Assembly: GCA_023412805.1 (NCBI GenBank)
Contig: JAEZRM010000110.1
Location: forward strand, 15,545 to 79,544
Length of the DNA: 64,000 nucleotides
From: Pseudomonadota bacterium
Lineage (GTDB): Bacteria; Pseudomonadota; Alphaproteobacteria; Rhizobiales; Hyphomicrobiaceae
Direction: 5' to 3'
The position numbers and the translations under genes are program-made. Of the stretch, positions 27,205-35,975 are shown piece after piece (within the stretch, counting starts at the first letter, position 1; each line of letters starts with the position of its first letter). The notes beneath the pieces were generated by a model. The model was not told the DNA's origin and did no database searches. It was given only the letters and a program-made list of their open reading frames with translations.

Positions 27205-27957
27205 CTACAGCCCGCGGCCACCCGCAACGTCGATCGTCACGCCCGTCACGTAGGACGCTTCGGGCGAACAGAGCCACAGAACCGTCTCCGCGACTTCGCG
27301 CGCCGTGCCCCCACGTCCGATCGGCACGCTCGACGCAATGCGCGCAACGCGTCCGGGATCGCCGGCGCTGGCGTGAATATCGGTCTCGATGACACCGGGG
27401 CGCACGCCATTGACGCGAATACCTTCGGCCGCGTGCTCCTTCGCGAGGCCAACCGTCATCGTATCGACGCCACCCTTCGACACAGCGTAGTCCACGCATT
27501 CGAACGCACCACCGAGACGCGCCGCCATCGACGAGATGTTGACGATCGCGCCACCCTTGCCGCCAAGGCGCATCGACATGCGCCGGATGGCTTGCTGATT
27601 CGCGTGAAAAGCGCCGACGAGATTGACGGCGATCGTGCGCGAGAGCTGCTCTGCGGTGATGTCGACGAAACGGGTGTGCGGCCAAAGAATGCCCGCATTG
27701 TTGAAGAAGGCATCGAGGCGACCGAACGTGCGATCCACGGCCTCGAAGGCAATACGGATCGCCACGGGGTCTGCGACATCGCATTGAATCGCGACGGCGC
27801 GGCGGCCCAACTTTTCTATGTCGGCAACCACGCTTTCGGCCGAATCTTTGCGCCCGATGTAGGTCAGCGCGACGTCATAGCCGCGCTCGGCGGCAAGGTG
27901 CGCCGCTGCAGCGCCAATGCCGCGCGAGCCGCCGGTAACGAAGAATACACCACCCAT
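27205..27957 (-). CDS. SDR-family oxidoreductase
   Basis: A 250-residue classical short-chain dehydrogenase. NAD(P)-binding FVTGGSRGIGAAAAHLAAERG at the N-terminus, the NNAG motif in FFNNAGILWP, catalytic Ser in VNISSMAARLGG, and YAVSKGG for the Tyr-x3-Lys pair; the closing SYVTGVTIDVAGGRGL is typical of the FabG-like group. The basic residue after the glycine motif favours NADP. The substrate is unknown. The gene is divergent from the HPF-like gene with a 191-bp gap that holds a long inverted repeat. Confidence 0.88.
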   Translation of the reverse strand: MGGVFFVTGGSRGIGAAAAHLAAERGYDVALTYIGRKDSAESVVADIEKLGRRAVAIQCDVADPVAIRIAFEAVDRTFGRLDAFFNNAGILWPHTRFVDITAEQLSRTIAVNLVGAFHANQQAIRRMSMRLGGKGGAIVNISSMAARLGGAFECVDYAVSKGGVDTMTVGLAKEHAAEGIRVNGVRPGVIETDIHASAGDPGRVARIASSVPIGRGGTAREVAETVLWLCSPEASYVTGVTIDVAGGRGL

Positions 27958-27987
27958 GAAAAACCCCAGAAACTGCGAAGCCGTGAA

Positions 27988-28064
27988 GGTCCATTTTCAG
28001 TATGGAAGGAGGGTGCGCCATGCGGCAATGATCGATCGCAAAGTCGGGATCGAGAAAATGGACC
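27988..28064. repeat. Perfect 11-bp inverted repeat in a divergent promoter region
   Basis: GGTCCATTTTC at 27988-27998 and GAAAATGGACC at 28054-28064 are perfect reverse complements separated by 55 bases, between the divergent SDR and HPF-like genes. It could be a pair of operator half-sites or the base of a leader RNA stem; the flanks do not extend the match. Confidence 0.6.
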
Positions 28065-28148
28065 AAGCTGGTCTTGATCCGGCCGATCTCGCCTCCCACG
28101 TCCATACTATGGCCAGCCAATCAATCGGATAAGAAAGGTTGCCTCAGC

Positions 28149-28517
28149 ATGACGACACCCCTCGAGATCTCCTTCCACGGAGTCGACAAGAGCGAAGCGC
28201 TCGAGACTCGCATCCAGGAGAAATTTCAGCGCCTGCATGGACATTTCGACCGCATGACCCATGCACGCGTTGTGATCTCGTCACCGAACCGCACGGACGC
28301 GCGCGCCAAGATGTTCACGGTCAAGATCGACCTCGGCATGCCCGGGCAGCAGCCGATCGTGATCAATAGCGAGGGGGACTACACGGACGTCTTCATTGCA
28401 CTGCGTGATACCTTTAATGCGGCGCAGCGAAAGCTCGATGCGACCGCTGGCAAGATGACCAACACGGCCAAACGCGAGCGGGCGCGGCGCAAACCGGCGC
28501 CGAATGGTGCATCCTAA
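28149..28517 (+). CDS. HPF/RaiA-family ribosome-associated protein
   Basis: A 122-residue protein with the beta-alpha-beta-beta-beta-alpha pattern of the ribosome hibernation factor HPF: LEISFHGVDKSEALETRIQEK, then VVISSPN, and a second helix with DVFIALRDTFNAAQRKLD. A basic tail follows (KRERARRKPAP). It lacks the long C-terminal domain of long HPF. Alphaproteobacteria usually also have a long HPF near rpoN, so this short form may be a second, specialised ribosome-binding protein (inference). AAGAAAGG serves as the ribosome site. Confidence 0.82.
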   Translation: MTTPLEISFHGVDKSEALETRIQEKFQRLHGHFDRMTHARVVISSPNRTDARAKMFTVKIDLGMPGQQPIVINSEGDYTDVFIALRDTFNAAQRKLDATAGKMTNTAKRERARRKPAPNGAS

Positions 28518-28833
28518 GATCAAACGGCGCGTAGGCGCGCCACCGCGGCGTGAAAATCACCCGCTACGGCGTTTCAGGTTTGACTTGCGTAGCACCGGAC
28601 GCTAGTCCGGGTTGATGCTGTTCATTGTTGCTGAGCGGCACTCGTCGACGCCTGAGCACAGCTAGCGCTGCGCTCGTGGCATTCCAACGCGGCTCTGCAC
28701 ATCTTTGCGGCTGGAGCCCGACATCCTTCTCGGCGTGTTCATGCCTCGTGCTGAGGTCGCCGGAATCCGAAGAACATCAGGGTAAGAGTCAGAGCTGGCT
28801 GTGCTCCCGTTGTTTCTTCGCGGAGGGCACACG
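28518..28833. other. 316-bp gap without a gene
   Basis: Between the HPF-like gene and the betaine-type transporter. The only structure I see is a six-base hairpin CCGGAC-GCTA-GTCCGG at 28595-28610 with no T-run. No convincing promoter, riboswitch or reading frame is seen. Confidence 0.5.
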
Positions 28834-29877
28834 ATGATCAAGCTCATCCATTATTCCCGCATCGTCGGGATGCTTCTTGCTTTCGGGCTCGCGCCAATCT
28901 TGTCCGGCAACGCCGCCGCAGAAGAAGCGATCTGCGAAACCAAGAAGCCCATCGTCTTCGGTGGTCTCGATTGGGATTCGAATGCGTTCCACACGGCGGT
29001 GGCGCAATTCATCATCAAGCATGGCTACAATTGCGCGGTCGATCTCATACCGGGCGCAACCATTCCCCTGCATGCAGGCATTGCGCGCGGCGATATCGAC
29101 GTCCTGATGGAGGTCTGGCCGGGAAGCAATCCCCCAAGTTGGGATGAAGGCGTAGCCAAGGGTGTGCTCGTATCGCTTGGCGTGAATGTGCCGGATGCCG
29201 TTCAGGCGTGGTTCGTGCCGCGCTATCTCGTCGAAGGCGAAAGTGCGCCGGCCAAAGGTTTGCGGTCGGTTCAGGATCTGCCGAACTTCAAGGACGTTTT
29301 CCGTGACCCGGAAGAGCCGGGCAAGGGGCGCTTCTATAATTGCATCGCCGGCTGGCAATGCGAAATCATGAATACGAAGAAGCTTCATGCCTATGGCCTG
29401 ATGGAGCACTTCACGAACTTCCGGCCGGGATCAGGCGCCGCGCTTTCCGCCGCGATCGATTCATCCATCCGCCGGAAGCGGCCCGTTCTCTTCTATTACT
29501 GGGGCCCAACGTGGCTACTCGGCAAAATTCAAAAAGATGTCGTACGTCTTGAAGAGCCACCCTACGACGAAGCCAAGTGGAACGCCTTGCAAGCCGTAGC
29601 GGATCCCGCAACGGCGAAGGACGCTACGGCCTACCCAGTGGTGCGCATCGACATCGGCGCGCGCGCCGACTTCGTCGAGCGGGCGCCGAAGGTTGCCGAA
29701 TTCCTCAAGGCCTATACGACCTCTGACGCGCTCGTATCCGCAGCACTTGCGCGCATGCAGGAGAGCGGCGGCAGCGCCGAAGATGCCGCGCGGCATTTCC
29801 TCGCCACCAATACTGATATTTGGCGAGCGTGGGTGCCGGAGGGCGTTGCGAAGCGCGTGACGGCCGAGCTGAACTGA
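28834..29877 (+). CDS. Glycine betaine/proline-type ABC transporter substrate-binding protein (OpuAC/ProX family)
   Basis: A 347-residue periplasmic protein with a cleavable signal peptide (MIKLIHYSRIVGMLLAFGLA, cleavage near NAAA-EE). The mature part starts KPIVFGGLDWDSNAFHTAVAQFII and has GDIDVLMEVWPGS, FYNCIAGWQCEIMN and VLFYYWGPTWLLGK, matching the family that binds quaternary amines in an aromatic cage (several Trp and Tyr). ATG 28834 is preceded by GGAGGG; GTG 28801 would spoil the signal peptide. The permease gene follows 101 bp downstream, but no ATPase gene is adjacent. The ligand could be glycine betaine, choline, proline betaine or another amine. Confidence 0.88.
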   Translation: MIKLIHYSRIVGMLLAFGLAPILSGNAAAEEAICETKKPIVFGGLDWDSNAFHTAVAQFIIKHGYNCAVDLIPGATIPLHAGIARGDIDVLMEVWPGSNPPSWDEGVAKGVLVSLGVNVPDAVQAWFVPRYLVEGESAPAKGLRSVQDLPNFKDVFRDPEEPGKGRFYNCIAGWQCEIMNTKKLHAYGLMEHFTNFRPGSGAALSAAIDSSIRRKRPVLFYYWGPTWLLGKIQKDVVRLEEPPYDEAKWNALQAVADPATAKDATAYPVVRIDIGARADFVERAPKVAEFLKAYTTSDALVSAALARMQESGGSAEDAARHFLATNTDIWRAWVPEGVAKRVTAELN

Positions 29878-29978
29878 CGCCCGGAGAGCCGAACGCTCCC
29901 AGAAGCCCATCAGCGCGTTGTCGCCGAATTCACTTGCCGGCAACGCGTTTCCGTTTTCATCATCTTCGAGGATCAGTG

Positions 29979-30836
29979 ATGGGTGGGTTCATTTTTCCTG
30001 ACTTTGGCACACCTCTGAAGAACGGCACGAACGCGTTCATCGATTATCTTGTCGTAACGCACGGAAACGCGTTTGAGACCTTCTCTAACGGCCTTCTCGC
30101 CATGCTGGTCGCTCTCGAGGGCCTCATGCGGGGCGCGCCACCATTGATCGTACTAGCCGTCGTCGCTGTTATCGCATTTGCTGCGAGCCGCCGCTTGCTT
30201 CTGTCGCTGTCTGTCGTCGGATGCCTCTGGCTCATCGGTGCTTTGGGCCAATGGGATCAGGCCATGCAGACGACTGCGCTCATCATCGTCTCCGTCGGAT
30301 GCGCGATCCTCATCGGGCTGCCGCTCGGCATTCTCTCCGCTCGATCGCGCATAGCGAACCGGGTGATCTCGCCGACTCTCGACCTCATGCAGACCATTCC
30401 GAGCTTCGTCTATCTGATACCCGCCGCAATGCTTCTCGGGCTCGGCAAGGTTCCCGCTATTCTAGCCACGGTCATCTATGCGACGCCGCCGCTGATCCGC
30501 CTCACCGATCTCGGCCTTCGTCAAGTCGATGTTCCCGCAGTCGAGGCAGGGCGCGTATTCGGAACGACAGAATGGCAATCCATCCGCTTCATACAATTGC
30601 CGCTGGCGCTTCCATCGATCATGCAGGGCATCAATCAAACCACGATGATGGCCCTGGCCATGGTCGTTATCGCCTCCATGATCGGCGCGCGCGGCGTCGG
30701 GGAAACCGTACTTCTCGGGCTGCAGCGCAACGACTCCGGTCAGGGCTTGATCGGCGGGCTCGTCATTGTGCTGCTTGCGATTATCTTCGATCGCATCAGC
30801 CAGAGCTACGGCCGCCGCCTTCAAATGTGGCGCTGA
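29979..30836 (+). CDS. Glycine betaine/proline-type ABC transporter permease (ProW family)
   Basis: A 285-residue inner-membrane permease with about six or seven hydrophobic segments. The binding-protein-dependent transport core carries PTLDLMQTIPSFVYLIPAAMLLG and the EAA-like loop (VEAGRVFGTTEWQSIRFIQLPLALPSIMQGI) that contacts the ATPase, and ends MIGARGVGETVLLGLQRND as in ProW. ATG 29979 is chosen because GAGG lies before it. It pairs with the upstream binding protein. The next gene (cfa) is convergent, so no ProV-type ATPase follows; the ATPase must be encoded elsewhere or be shared. Confidence 0.9.
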   Translation: MGGFIFPDFGTPLKNGTNAFIDYLVVTHGNAFETFSNGLLAMLVALEGLMRGAPPLIVLAVVAVIAFAASRRLLLSLSVVGCLWLIGALGQWDQAMQTTALIIVSVGCAILIGLPLGILSARSRIANRVISPTLDLMQTIPSFVYLIPAAMLLGLGKVPAILATVIYATPPLIRLTDLGLRQVDVPAVEAGRVFGTTEWQSIRFIQLPLALPSIMQGINQTTMMALAMVVIASMIGARGVGETVLLGLQRNDSGQGLIGGLVIVLLAIIFDRISQSYGRRLQMWR

Positions 30837-30856
30837 TGCCGGAGGGCCGCTGAGCG

Positions 30857-32092
30857 CTAAATTCCACGCTCCTGCTCGATGCGCTCGTACGCGCGCTGTA
30901 CATCGACAGCATAGTCGCGTGTGATCGGCACGGCATCGCGCTTCTTTGCGAGCTGCATGTGGAAGACTTCCTGTGATCCAGTGCGGAACATCATCTCCGC
31001 GCTGATCAGGTAGAACTCCCACATGCGGCAGAAACGCTCGTCGTACATCCCGGCGATCTTCGCGCGGTTCGCCTCGAAGCGCTCGTGCCAATGACTGAGC
31101 GTCGTCGCATAGTGCACGCGCAGGAACTCGAGGTCCGTGACCCAGAGGCTGTTGTTCTCGGTCGCCGGAAAGACCTCCGAAAGCGCGGGCGAATAGGCGC
31201 CGGGGAAAATGTACTTGCGCAACCACGGACTCGCCGTGCCGGGCGGACTCATCTTGCCGATCGAGTGGAGCAGCATGACGCCATCATCGGTCAGGAGATC
31301 ATTCACCTTCGCGAAAAACTCATTGTAGTGCCCGACGCCCACGTGCTCGAACATGCCGACCGAAACGATGCGATCGAATTTCGTCGTGAGTTGCCGATAA
31401 TCCTGCAGCGCGAACTTCACGCGCCCTTCAAGACCATCTGCTTTCGTGCGCTCGACAGCCAGCGCATACTGCTCCTTGGACAACGTGACGCCGGTCACGT
31501 TCACGTCGGCGACCTGCGCAAGGTAGCGCGCGAGCCCGCCCCAGCCGGAACCGATATCGAGCACGTTCATGCCGGGCTTCAGATTGAGCTTGGCGGCGAT
31601 GAGACGGCATTTGTTGCGCTGTGCCGCTTCGAGCGTCTCACTCTCCTCGCGAAAGTAGGCGCACGAGTAGAACAGCTCCCTGTCGAGAAAGAGCTCGTAG
31701 AAAGCATTGCCGAGATCGTAGTGGTGCGCGACGTTCTGCTGCGCCTTGCCGATCGGGTTCGCCTGCTGAAAGCGCTTGAGGCCACGCGAGACACGACGCA
31801 GCACGGCTTGCACAGGCTGGTTGCTGAGCGAGAGGCGATTGATCGAGAACAGCGTCAGGAAGGCGCGCAATCCCGTGTCCGGGAATGTCATGCGCCCGTC
31901 CATATATGCTTCCCCCGCGTGCAGCTCAGGATTGAAGAAGAGCTTCCGGTAGAGGCTCGGATCGGTGAGCTGCATATTCGCGCTCGGTCCCGGCTTCACG
32001 CCGCCGAATACATGCGTTTTCCCTTCAGCGTCCACGACGTTGAGCGTGCCGACCTTCACGAACGAAGTGAGCATTTTGGAGAGTGGAAACAT
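30857..32092 (-). CDS. cfa: Cyclopropane-fatty-acyl-phospholipid synthase
   Basis: A 411-residue enzyme that methylenates cis double bonds of membrane phospholipids using SAM. The N-terminal lipid-binding part is followed by QQNVAHHYDLGNAFYELFLD, DRELFYSCAYF, the SAM motif VLDIGSGWGGLARYLA (about residue 180) and VSVGMFEHVGVGHYNEFF, then the C-terminal ENNSLWVTDLEFLRVHYA block. ATG 32092 (MFPLSK) is preferred; upstream in-frame codons give no family match. The gene is convergent with the transporter permease (20 bp) and follows a GNAT gene. Often induced in stationary phase or acid stress. Confidence 0.93.
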   Translation of the reverse strand: MFPLSKMLTSFVKVGTLNVVDAEGKTHVFGGVKPGPSANMQLTDPSLYRKLFFNPELHAGEAYMDGRMTFPDTGLRAFLTLFSINRLSLSNQPVQAVLRRVSRGLKRFQQANPIGKAQQNVAHHYDLGNAFYELFLDRELFYSCAYFREESETLEAAQRNKCRLIAAKLNLKPGMNVLDIGSGWGGLARYLAQVADVNVTGVTLSKEQYALAVERTKADGLEGRVKFALQDYRQLTTKFDRIVSVGMFEHVGVGHYNEFFAKVNDLLTDDGVMLLHSIGKMSPPGTASPWLRKYIFPGAYSPALSEVFPATENNSLWVTDLEFLRVHYATTLSHWHERFEANRAKIAGMYDERFCRMWEFYLISAEMMFRTGSQEVFHMQLAKKRDAVPITRDYAVDVQRAYERIEQERGI

Positions 32093-32188
32093 TGCGCGCG
32101 GCAACCTCCTCGTCAGATGCGACGGAAGCTGACGAGTGTTACCCCATATGGCGCCCCCGTCCACCACCGAGGGCACAGTATACGTTCG

Positions 32189-32647
32189 TCAAATCCGCTT
32201 GATCATGTGGGTAAGTGAGCGATCGCTGAGTTCCTCCACGCGCTCGACCGCGTAACCGTTGCGCGTGTACCACGCGACCAGATGGGCGAGCACGCTTCCG
32301 GTATAAAGGCGCAGCGTGCCCAGACCGAGCTCCCGCGCGCGCGCCTCGGCAGCCGCGAGCATGGCATGTCCCACACCCGCCTTCTGGCGCGTCGTATCCG
32401 TCGCGATGCTCCAGATCAACAGATCATCGGCACGCGCCTTGAGGATCAGGACACCTTCGATGGGTCCATTCGCCGGAACCCAGATCTCGTAGTTGTCGAA
32501 GATGACTGCATAATCGGTCATGAGCGGTAACGGCTCGACACCGAGCAGCTCGCGATTGCGCGCATAGGCTGCGCGCTGAACGGCGACAACCGCATCGAGA
32601 TCGGCGCGCGTCGCACGACGCAGCACAAGATTGCCAACCGTGAGCAT
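32189..32647 (-). CDS. GNAT-family N-acetyltransferase
   Basis: A 152-residue acetyltransferase. N-terminal LRRATRADLDAVVAVQRAAYA, a central beta strand EGVLILKARADDLLIWSIATD, the acetyl-CoA pyrophosphate loop QKAGVGHAMLAAAE (motif A, about residues 85-98) and the closing WYTRNGYAVERVEE. A GGAGGAAGG ribosome site sits just before ATG 32647. The substrate is unknown. About 97 bp upstream of cfa on the same strand, so possibly co-transcribed with it. Confidence 0.85.
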   Translation of the reverse strand: MLTVGNLVLRRATRADLDAVVAVQRAAYARNRELLGVEPLPLMTDYAVIFDNYEIWVPANGPIEGVLILKARADDLLIWSIATDTTRQKAGVGHAMLAAAEARARELGLGTLRLYTGSVLAHLVAWYTRNGYAVERVEELSDRSLTHMIKRI

Positions 32648-32744
32648 CAGCCTTCCTCCGTGGCAGAACGCAACACCTTGCACGGCGCTCTGCCTCGGCA
32701 CAATATCGGCACAACATTAGAACCATGCCAGGGAGGTCCTGACG

Positions 32745-33548
32745 ATGACCGCACTGCACGCGCCGGAAGTGGCTGCCTTCGATTACGCGAAACTCGCCGC
32801 CGATCTCGAGCGTCTGCTGCGGCTGCGCTCCTTTCCTTTCGCCATGAAGCTCTACGAAGACCGCAACGAGATGGAGGCCATTCCACGCATTCGCCGCCCC
32901 AAGGCCGTGCACACTCTCGACCAGGTCGTTGCCCAGGCCTCGCGGCTCGGCTGGACAGTCGGCATCACATCGGACGACCTCGTCGGCGCGCAGTGCCGCG
33001 CGGTGGTCGGGCTCGGTAATGCCAAGGATCCGAAATGGACATCCGGCGCGCATATGGTGAACGTGTGGTTCTCGACGCCGGAGGACGCGAAGGAGCATCA
33101 GGCGGCCATGCACTGCGTGCCCGACGGCAAATACGACGCGCTGGCGGTGGCACCGCTCTCGGCGGGCCGGCTCGATCCGCCGAATATCGTCCTGTTTTAC
33201 GCGACGCCAGGCGCCATGATGTACTTCATCAACGGCCTGCAGTGGGCGGGCTACAAGAAGTTCGATTGGGGCGTCGTCGGCGAAAGCGCCTGCGCCGACA
33301 GTTGGGGGCGCGCGCTCACGAAACGCGAGCCGTCGCTCTCCATTCCCTGCTTTGCCGAGCGGCGCTATGGCGGTGTGCTCGATGACGAGATGCTCATGGC
33401 ATTGCCGCCCGACCAACTCGCGAAGGCAATCACGGGGATGGAAGCCCTCGCGAAGAACGGCTTCCGCTATCCTTTCGCGCAATACGGTATACAGAACGAC
33501 GTGCGCGACGGCATGGCGCGCAGCTATCCGGATCGCGGCAAGAAGTAG
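32745..33548 (+). CDS. DUF169-family protein
   Basis: A 267-residue protein of the DUF169 family, whose function is unknown though some members lie next to redox or one-carbon genes. Features are LRLRSFPFAMKLYED near residue 27, IPRIRRPKAVHTLDQVVAQASRLG, conserved cysteines in AQCRAVVGL and GESACADSWG, and NIVLFYATPGAMMYFINGLQW. GGGAGG lies before ATG 32745. No signal peptide or membrane segment is seen; likely cytosolic. It is divergent from the GNAT gene with a 97-bp gap. Confidence 0.75.
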   Translation: MTALHAPEVAAFDYAKLAADLERLLRLRSFPFAMKLYEDRNEMEAIPRIRRPKAVHTLDQVVAQASRLGWTVGITSDDLVGAQCRAVVGLGNAKDPKWTSGAHMVNVWFSTPEDAKEHQAAMHCVPDGKYDALAVAPLSAGRLDPPNIVLFYATPGAMMYFINGLQWAGYKKFDWGVVGESACADSWGRALTKREPSLSIPCFAERRYGGVLDDEMLMALPPDQLAKAITGMEALAKNGFRYPFAQYGIQNDVRDGMARSYPDRGKK

Positions 33549-33786
33549 TACTGCCGCGCCCCGTGCGCCGCGATTGTGTCGCTGAGGCCGCGGGGAGCGA
33601 CGAATGACCGCTCTCTCGGCAGATTTCGCATGTCCGCCATGAATCACTCGGCGGATCAGGCTATACTCAAGGTTCATAGGATATGTTTGCCGCCGTCGAG
33701 ATGGGAACGGTCGGCCAGTGGTGTCGCGCGCCAACGAGTATGGCATCGGCTGCCGCACACGCAGAGCTCAGAGGAGACCGGGCAGA

Positions 33787-34788
33787 ATGGTCGTGCGGAA
33801 GACCGCCATTGCACTGGCGTTGATGCTCGGATGGTCTGGCAGCGCGGTAGCGGGGCCTGCACTTCTATTCGATGCCACCAACGGGCGCGTGCTCTACGCC
33901 GAGGATCAGGACCAGCCCTGGCACCCCGCGTCGTTGACCAAGATCATGACGGCCTACCTCGTCTTTGAGGCGCTGAAGAACAATAAGATCACGCTCGATC
34001 AGAAGATCCCTGTGAGCGTCAATGCGAATGCGCTGCCCCCGAGCAAGCTCGGCCTGCCCGTCGGCGCGGAGATCAGCGTCAACCTCGCGCTGAAATCACT
34101 GATCGTGAAATCGGCGAACGACGCCGCCGTCATGCTCGCCGAGGCGATCGGTGGCACGGAAGAAGCGTTCGTGCACTCGATGAACGAAACGGCGCTGCGC
34201 CTCGGGATGACACAGACGCGCTTCGTCAATCCACATGGCCTCCCGGCTCCGGAGCAGGTGACAACCGCGCGCGATCTCGCGCGACTGACGCGTGCCGTTC
34301 TCACGGACTATCCAGACCATGGAGAGCTCTGGGCGATGTCCGACATGCAGATCGGGCGTCGTCGCCTCCGGACCCACAACGGTCTGCTGCGCACTTACGA
34401 AGGCGCGGATGGACTGAAAACCGGGTTCATCTGCGATTCCGGGTTCAATGTCGTTGCGACAGCGACGCGGGACAACCGCCGGATCGCTGCCGTCGTTCTC
34501 GGCGAGTATACATCGCGGGACCGCAACCTGCGCGCGGCGAGCCTGCTTGAGCACGGTTTCCGAAACTACGAATGGAAACAGCTCTTCTCGAGCGCGACCC
34601 TCGATACAGTCCCTGTAAGCGCCGAGACGACCACGCCACGCAGCGTTCGAGAGATGGTCATGTCCTTCGCTTGCAACGGCAAGCGGCAAGCGCGAGCCGT
34701 ACCGACGAAGAAGCAGAAAAAGGCGCGCACCAAAAAGCCGGCAACGGCCGCGGCAGCCGCTCCTGCTTCGGCGGCAAAGTCGGACTGA
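33787..34788 (+). CDS. D-alanyl-D-alanine carboxypeptidase (peptidase S11, penicillin-binding protein 5/6 type)
   Basis: A 333-residue periplasmic enzyme that trims the terminal D-Ala of peptidoglycan side chains. A signal peptide (residues 1-22, cleavage near AVA-GP) precedes the three active-site motifs: SLTK (nucleophile Ser, about 49-52), SAND (about 107-110) and KTG (about 212-214). The C-terminus is a lysine- and alanine-rich tail (KKQKKARTKKPATAAAAAP), unlike the amphipathic membrane anchor of E. coli DacA, so membrane attachment may differ. ATG 33787 with GAGGAG upstream is preferred over 33718. Confidence 0.9.
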   Translation: MVVRKTAIALALMLGWSGSAVAGPALLFDATNGRVLYAEDQDQPWHPASLTKIMTAYLVFEALKNNKITLDQKIPVSVNANALPPSKLGLPVGAEISVNLALKSLIVKSANDAAVMLAEAIGGTEEAFVHSMNETALRLGMTQTRFVNPHGLPAPEQVTTARDLARLTRAVLTDYPDHGELWAMSDMQIGRRRLRTHNGLLRTYEGADGLKTGFICDSGFNVVATATRDNRRIAAVVLGEYTSRDRNLRAASLLEHGFRNYEWKQLFSSATLDTVPVSAETTTPRSVREMVMSFACNGKRQARAVPTKKQKKARTKKPATAAAAAPASAAKSD

Positions 34789-34812
34789 TCCACCCCAAGG
34801 CGGCAGAAACGC

Positions 34813-35079
34813 TCAGACGATCAGGTCGAGTTTGTTGTCGCGATAGCGGCAGCCGGCGGGCGGTAGCTCGAAACCGTCGTCCGCGCGCGCAGGCGGCTCA
34901 GCCCTGGGCTCGCGGAGGCGCTGCGACTCGACGGGCGCAGGAGCCGGTAGCTCGCCACGCACGGATTGATCATTGCGCTGAACACCGCTGTCAGCCGGCC
35001 CTGTCGACTGCGCCGCAGCGGGAACGATGAAAAGAAGTCCGAGCAGACCCGCTACTGCGATCGATCGTGCTGACATCAT
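34813..35079 (-). CDS. Small secreted hypothetical protein
   Basis: An 88-residue protein with a convincing signal peptide (MMSARSIAVAGLLGLLFIVP, cleavage after AAA-QS). The mature part is short, Pro/Arg-rich and has a single cysteine (PPAGCRYRDNKLDLIV) at its end. I do not recognise a family. It is convergent with the D,D-carboxypeptidase (24 bp between stops). The longer open frame upstream to 35208 is not needed. Confidence 0.5.
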   Translation of the reverse strand: MMSARSIAVAGLLGLLFIVPAAAQSTGPADSGVQRNDQSVRGELPAPAPVESQRLREPRAEPPARADDGFELPPAGCRYRDNKLDLIV

Positions 35080-35313
35080 GAAAGGGCCGCTCACCAATTG
35101 TTGACCGATTATTACCGCAGTGCCGCGAATTGCACATGTCGCAGGCCTGCCATGCGGCCTGCCCGCCGCGGCTGCAACTAGGTTAATCCGGGTTATCGGG
35201 TCCGGCAACCGGCTTCATAAAGCAGGCCTGATCAGCTGGAATAAGTCACGCGAATGCCCGGTTGAAACATCAGAGGAAGTCTAATCCCCTGATATGAGAA
35301 AATAAATCGCGCC

Positions 35314-35496
35314 CTATTGCGAGGGTTTTGGCTCGGCAGGTGCCGCCGTCTGCGGCCCCGTCTGGGACGGTTTCCAGACGGCCGTCAAAATAGCGGCGCC
35401 GGCAAGCGCGGTTACCACCGCCGCGATCATCACCTCACGCGACGAAAGCCAAAGACGGCGCCTATAAGTCTCGGAAAGTCTTGAATTTCGCGCCAT
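35314..35496 (-). CDS. Small single-pass membrane protein, hypothetical
   Basis: A 60-residue protein beginning MARNSRLSETYRRRLWLSSRE, with one membrane helix (about residues 22-42) and a Pro/Thr/Ala-rich tail. Positive charges before the helix suggest the N-terminus faces the cytosol. No clear ribosome site was found, so the coding call is moderate. No family is recognised. Confidence 0.4.
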   Translation of the reverse strand: MARNSRLSETYRRRLWLSSREVMIAAVVTALAGAAILTAVWKPSQTGPQTAAPAEPKPSQ

Positions 35497-35975
35497 AGCT
35501 CCGCACCCTATTACGTTTACCAATTATGACGGTGAAAGACGCACGCGCCAGGGCACGTTTGGCCGCGCGACAGAACATCTCATTGCGTCAAAGCGGCGGA
35601 TGTCGCTTTTGCTTCCCGGCGCCGCAAACCACCGCACGTGGGTTGTCACAAGTCCGTCATGAACCAGCCACTATCCATGGCTTGAACACGCGGCCGCCGA
35701 TGCCAACTTACCAAACTGGAGCAAATATTCTGCGGAAGCAGGCTGATTTGCGCTTTGAGATGGGAAAATTTGGGACACGGCAACGAGATAGTTCAGATCG
35801 ATCCGAGTGCAAATCGTATTTGCTAAGGGCGCTCTGAATAGATCGAGCCAATCGGTGGGCTGTCGTTAACGAAAAACGGCAGCAGCTCTGCGCTCGGGCC
35901 CAAAAGAGTTGTAGAACTTCGGTCTTTGGGGTAGCAACCCCAAATCATCGGACACAATCAAAGAGTTCCAGCAAC
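35497..35975. other. 479-bp gap without a supported gene; leader hairpin at its end
   Basis: Open frames here show no family likeness. The composition is more AT-rich than the neighbours (for example near 35730-35830). Near the right end, 35925-35944, TTTGGGGT pairs with ACCCCAAA around a four-base loop, about 30 bp before the HAD-family gene, with no T-run: possibly a leader hairpin of the downstream two-gene unit. Confidence 0.45.

Noticed and set aside
32424..33758. 444-residue minus-strand frame opposite the DUF169 gene
   Set aside because: Shadow; the DUF169 frame has a ribosome site and family match.
35526..35837. 103-residue plus-strand frame in the 35.5-36.0 kb gap
   Set aside because: No family match, no ribosome site, and odd composition; left as a gap.
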